Shown here one piece after another: positions 63,569 to 64,000 of a stretch of 64,000 nucleotides of DNA; within the stretch, counting starts at the first letter, position 1, and every line of letters begins with the position of its first letter. Below the pieces are notes generated by a model, which was given only the letters and a program-made list of their open reading frames with translations, made no database searches and was not told where the DNA came from. The stretch is from M0103 sp040386155. GTDB lineage: Bacteria > Bacteroidota > Bacteroidia > Flavobacteriales_D > Crocinitomicaceae. The position numbers were made by a program, and so were the translations under genes. The stretch is taken from positions 372,001 through 436,000 of the forward strand of contig JAZKFZ010000005.1 in assembly GCA_040386155.1 (NCBI GenBank), in the 5' to 3' direction.

Positions 63569-64000
63569 TTATGCTTGCTGCACGAATTGAAGTTCACCTA
63601 ACAATTTCACATCATCACTTACCACTATACTTCCAGCTTCTGTAACAGCACTCCAACGAAGATTAAAATCACTACGTTTGATTTTACCATTAAATGACAG
63701 TCCAAATTTAGTTTGTCCGTATGGATCCACTACTACTGCCGATTTCTCTGCTGCTAAGGTGATCGATTTTGTTACTTCACGAATTGTTAAATCGCCAGTA
63801 ATTTTTACCTCGTCGCCATCTACTTCTACTGCAGTACTTTTAAATGTAAGGTTTGGGAACGCCGCTTGGTTGAAAAAATCGTCTGATTTTAAGTGCGCAT
63901 CGCGATCAGCAACACCTGTTGAGATTGAATCGATTGCTGCACTGAATTCAAAAGCGCTTGGCGCATCAGTACTTTCTGCTGTTCCTGCAAACGTTCCGAA
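63569..64000 (-). CDS. YceI-family lipid-binding protein, N-terminal part beyond right edge
   Basis: The visible 143 residues run from the window edge to a TAA at 63569. The YceI signature is clear: RDAHLKSDDFFNQAAFPNLTF, then ITGDLTIREVTKSITLAAE and FGLSFNGKIKRSDFNLRW. The YceI fold is a lipocalin-like beta barrel that binds polyprenyl lipids or amides. Whether it is exported cannot be seen because the start is missing. The C-terminus LGELQFVQQA is normal for the family, so only the first 30-60 residues are likely to be outside. Confidence 0.93.
   Translation of the reverse strand, partial: FGTFAGTAESTDAPSAFEFSAAIDSISTGVADRDAHLKSDDFFNQAAFPNLTFKSTAVEVDGDEVKITGDLTIREVTKSITLAAEKSAVVVDPYGQTKFGLSFNGKIKRSDFNLRWSAVTEAGSIVVSDDVKLLGELQFVQQA

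Overview
The window is a stretch of chromosome from a member of the Bacteroidota, most likely Flavobacteriales and possibly a Fluviicola/Crocinitomicaceae-type bacterium (inference from gene content; no rRNA is present). The clues are type IX secretion (T9SS) sorting domains of both type A and type B, a PorP/SprF-like outer-membrane protein, a SusC/TonB-type receptor with a carboxypeptidase-regulatory N-terminus, a complete Bat operon, TAnnTTTG-like -7 promoter boxes, weak Shine-Dalgarno signals and AT-rich intergenic DNA.

Region 1 (1-18265, all minus strand) is a surface/secretion locus. A propeller-sensor histidine kinase and a LytTR response regulator are followed in the same direction by two small exported proteins and then three large T9SS cargo proteins: a 2960-residue HYR-repeat protein, an 871-residue YCF48/BNR-type propeller protein, and a TSP3/HYR-repeat protein that runs off the left edge. 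The central array of the giant protein is 25 modules of about 80 residues with an almost perfect 240-bp period.

Region 2 (18266-24279, plus strand) diverges from the kinase. It encodes a type B (CHU_C) T9SS adhesin, a PorP/SprF-like protein, a PD40-OmpA protein and, after a strong terminator, a lipoprotein. The first three look like one cargo-plus-anchor unit.

Region 3 (24280-37516, mostly minus) holds ahcY, a TonB-dependent receptor, a TPR protein and two tandem DUF4331 paralogs of which only one has a sorting domain. It continues with hemH next to a signal-peptide-less binding-protein-like gene, and an MsbA-type ABC exporter.

Region 4 (37687-54638) is mostly housekeeping: upp and a YjjG-type nucleotidase, rlmB, an OsmC protein, lipA-lpdA, mfd, a DUF1456 protein, a PIG-L deacetylase/37-residue membrane peptide/Na+ symporter set, a DUF2911 protein, a nitroreductase and rlmN. 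Two copies of an interspersed inverted repeat (core CCACGAATTACACGAATT) lie at gene ends here.

Region 5 (54672-62961, minus) is the Bat operon: moxR, DUF58, a membrane protein, batA, batB, batC, batD, batE, most genes overlapping by a few bases. The right edge has a small zinc-ribbon protein and the 3' part of a YceI-family gene. I saw no tRNA, rRNA, CRISPR array, insertion sequence or prophage.
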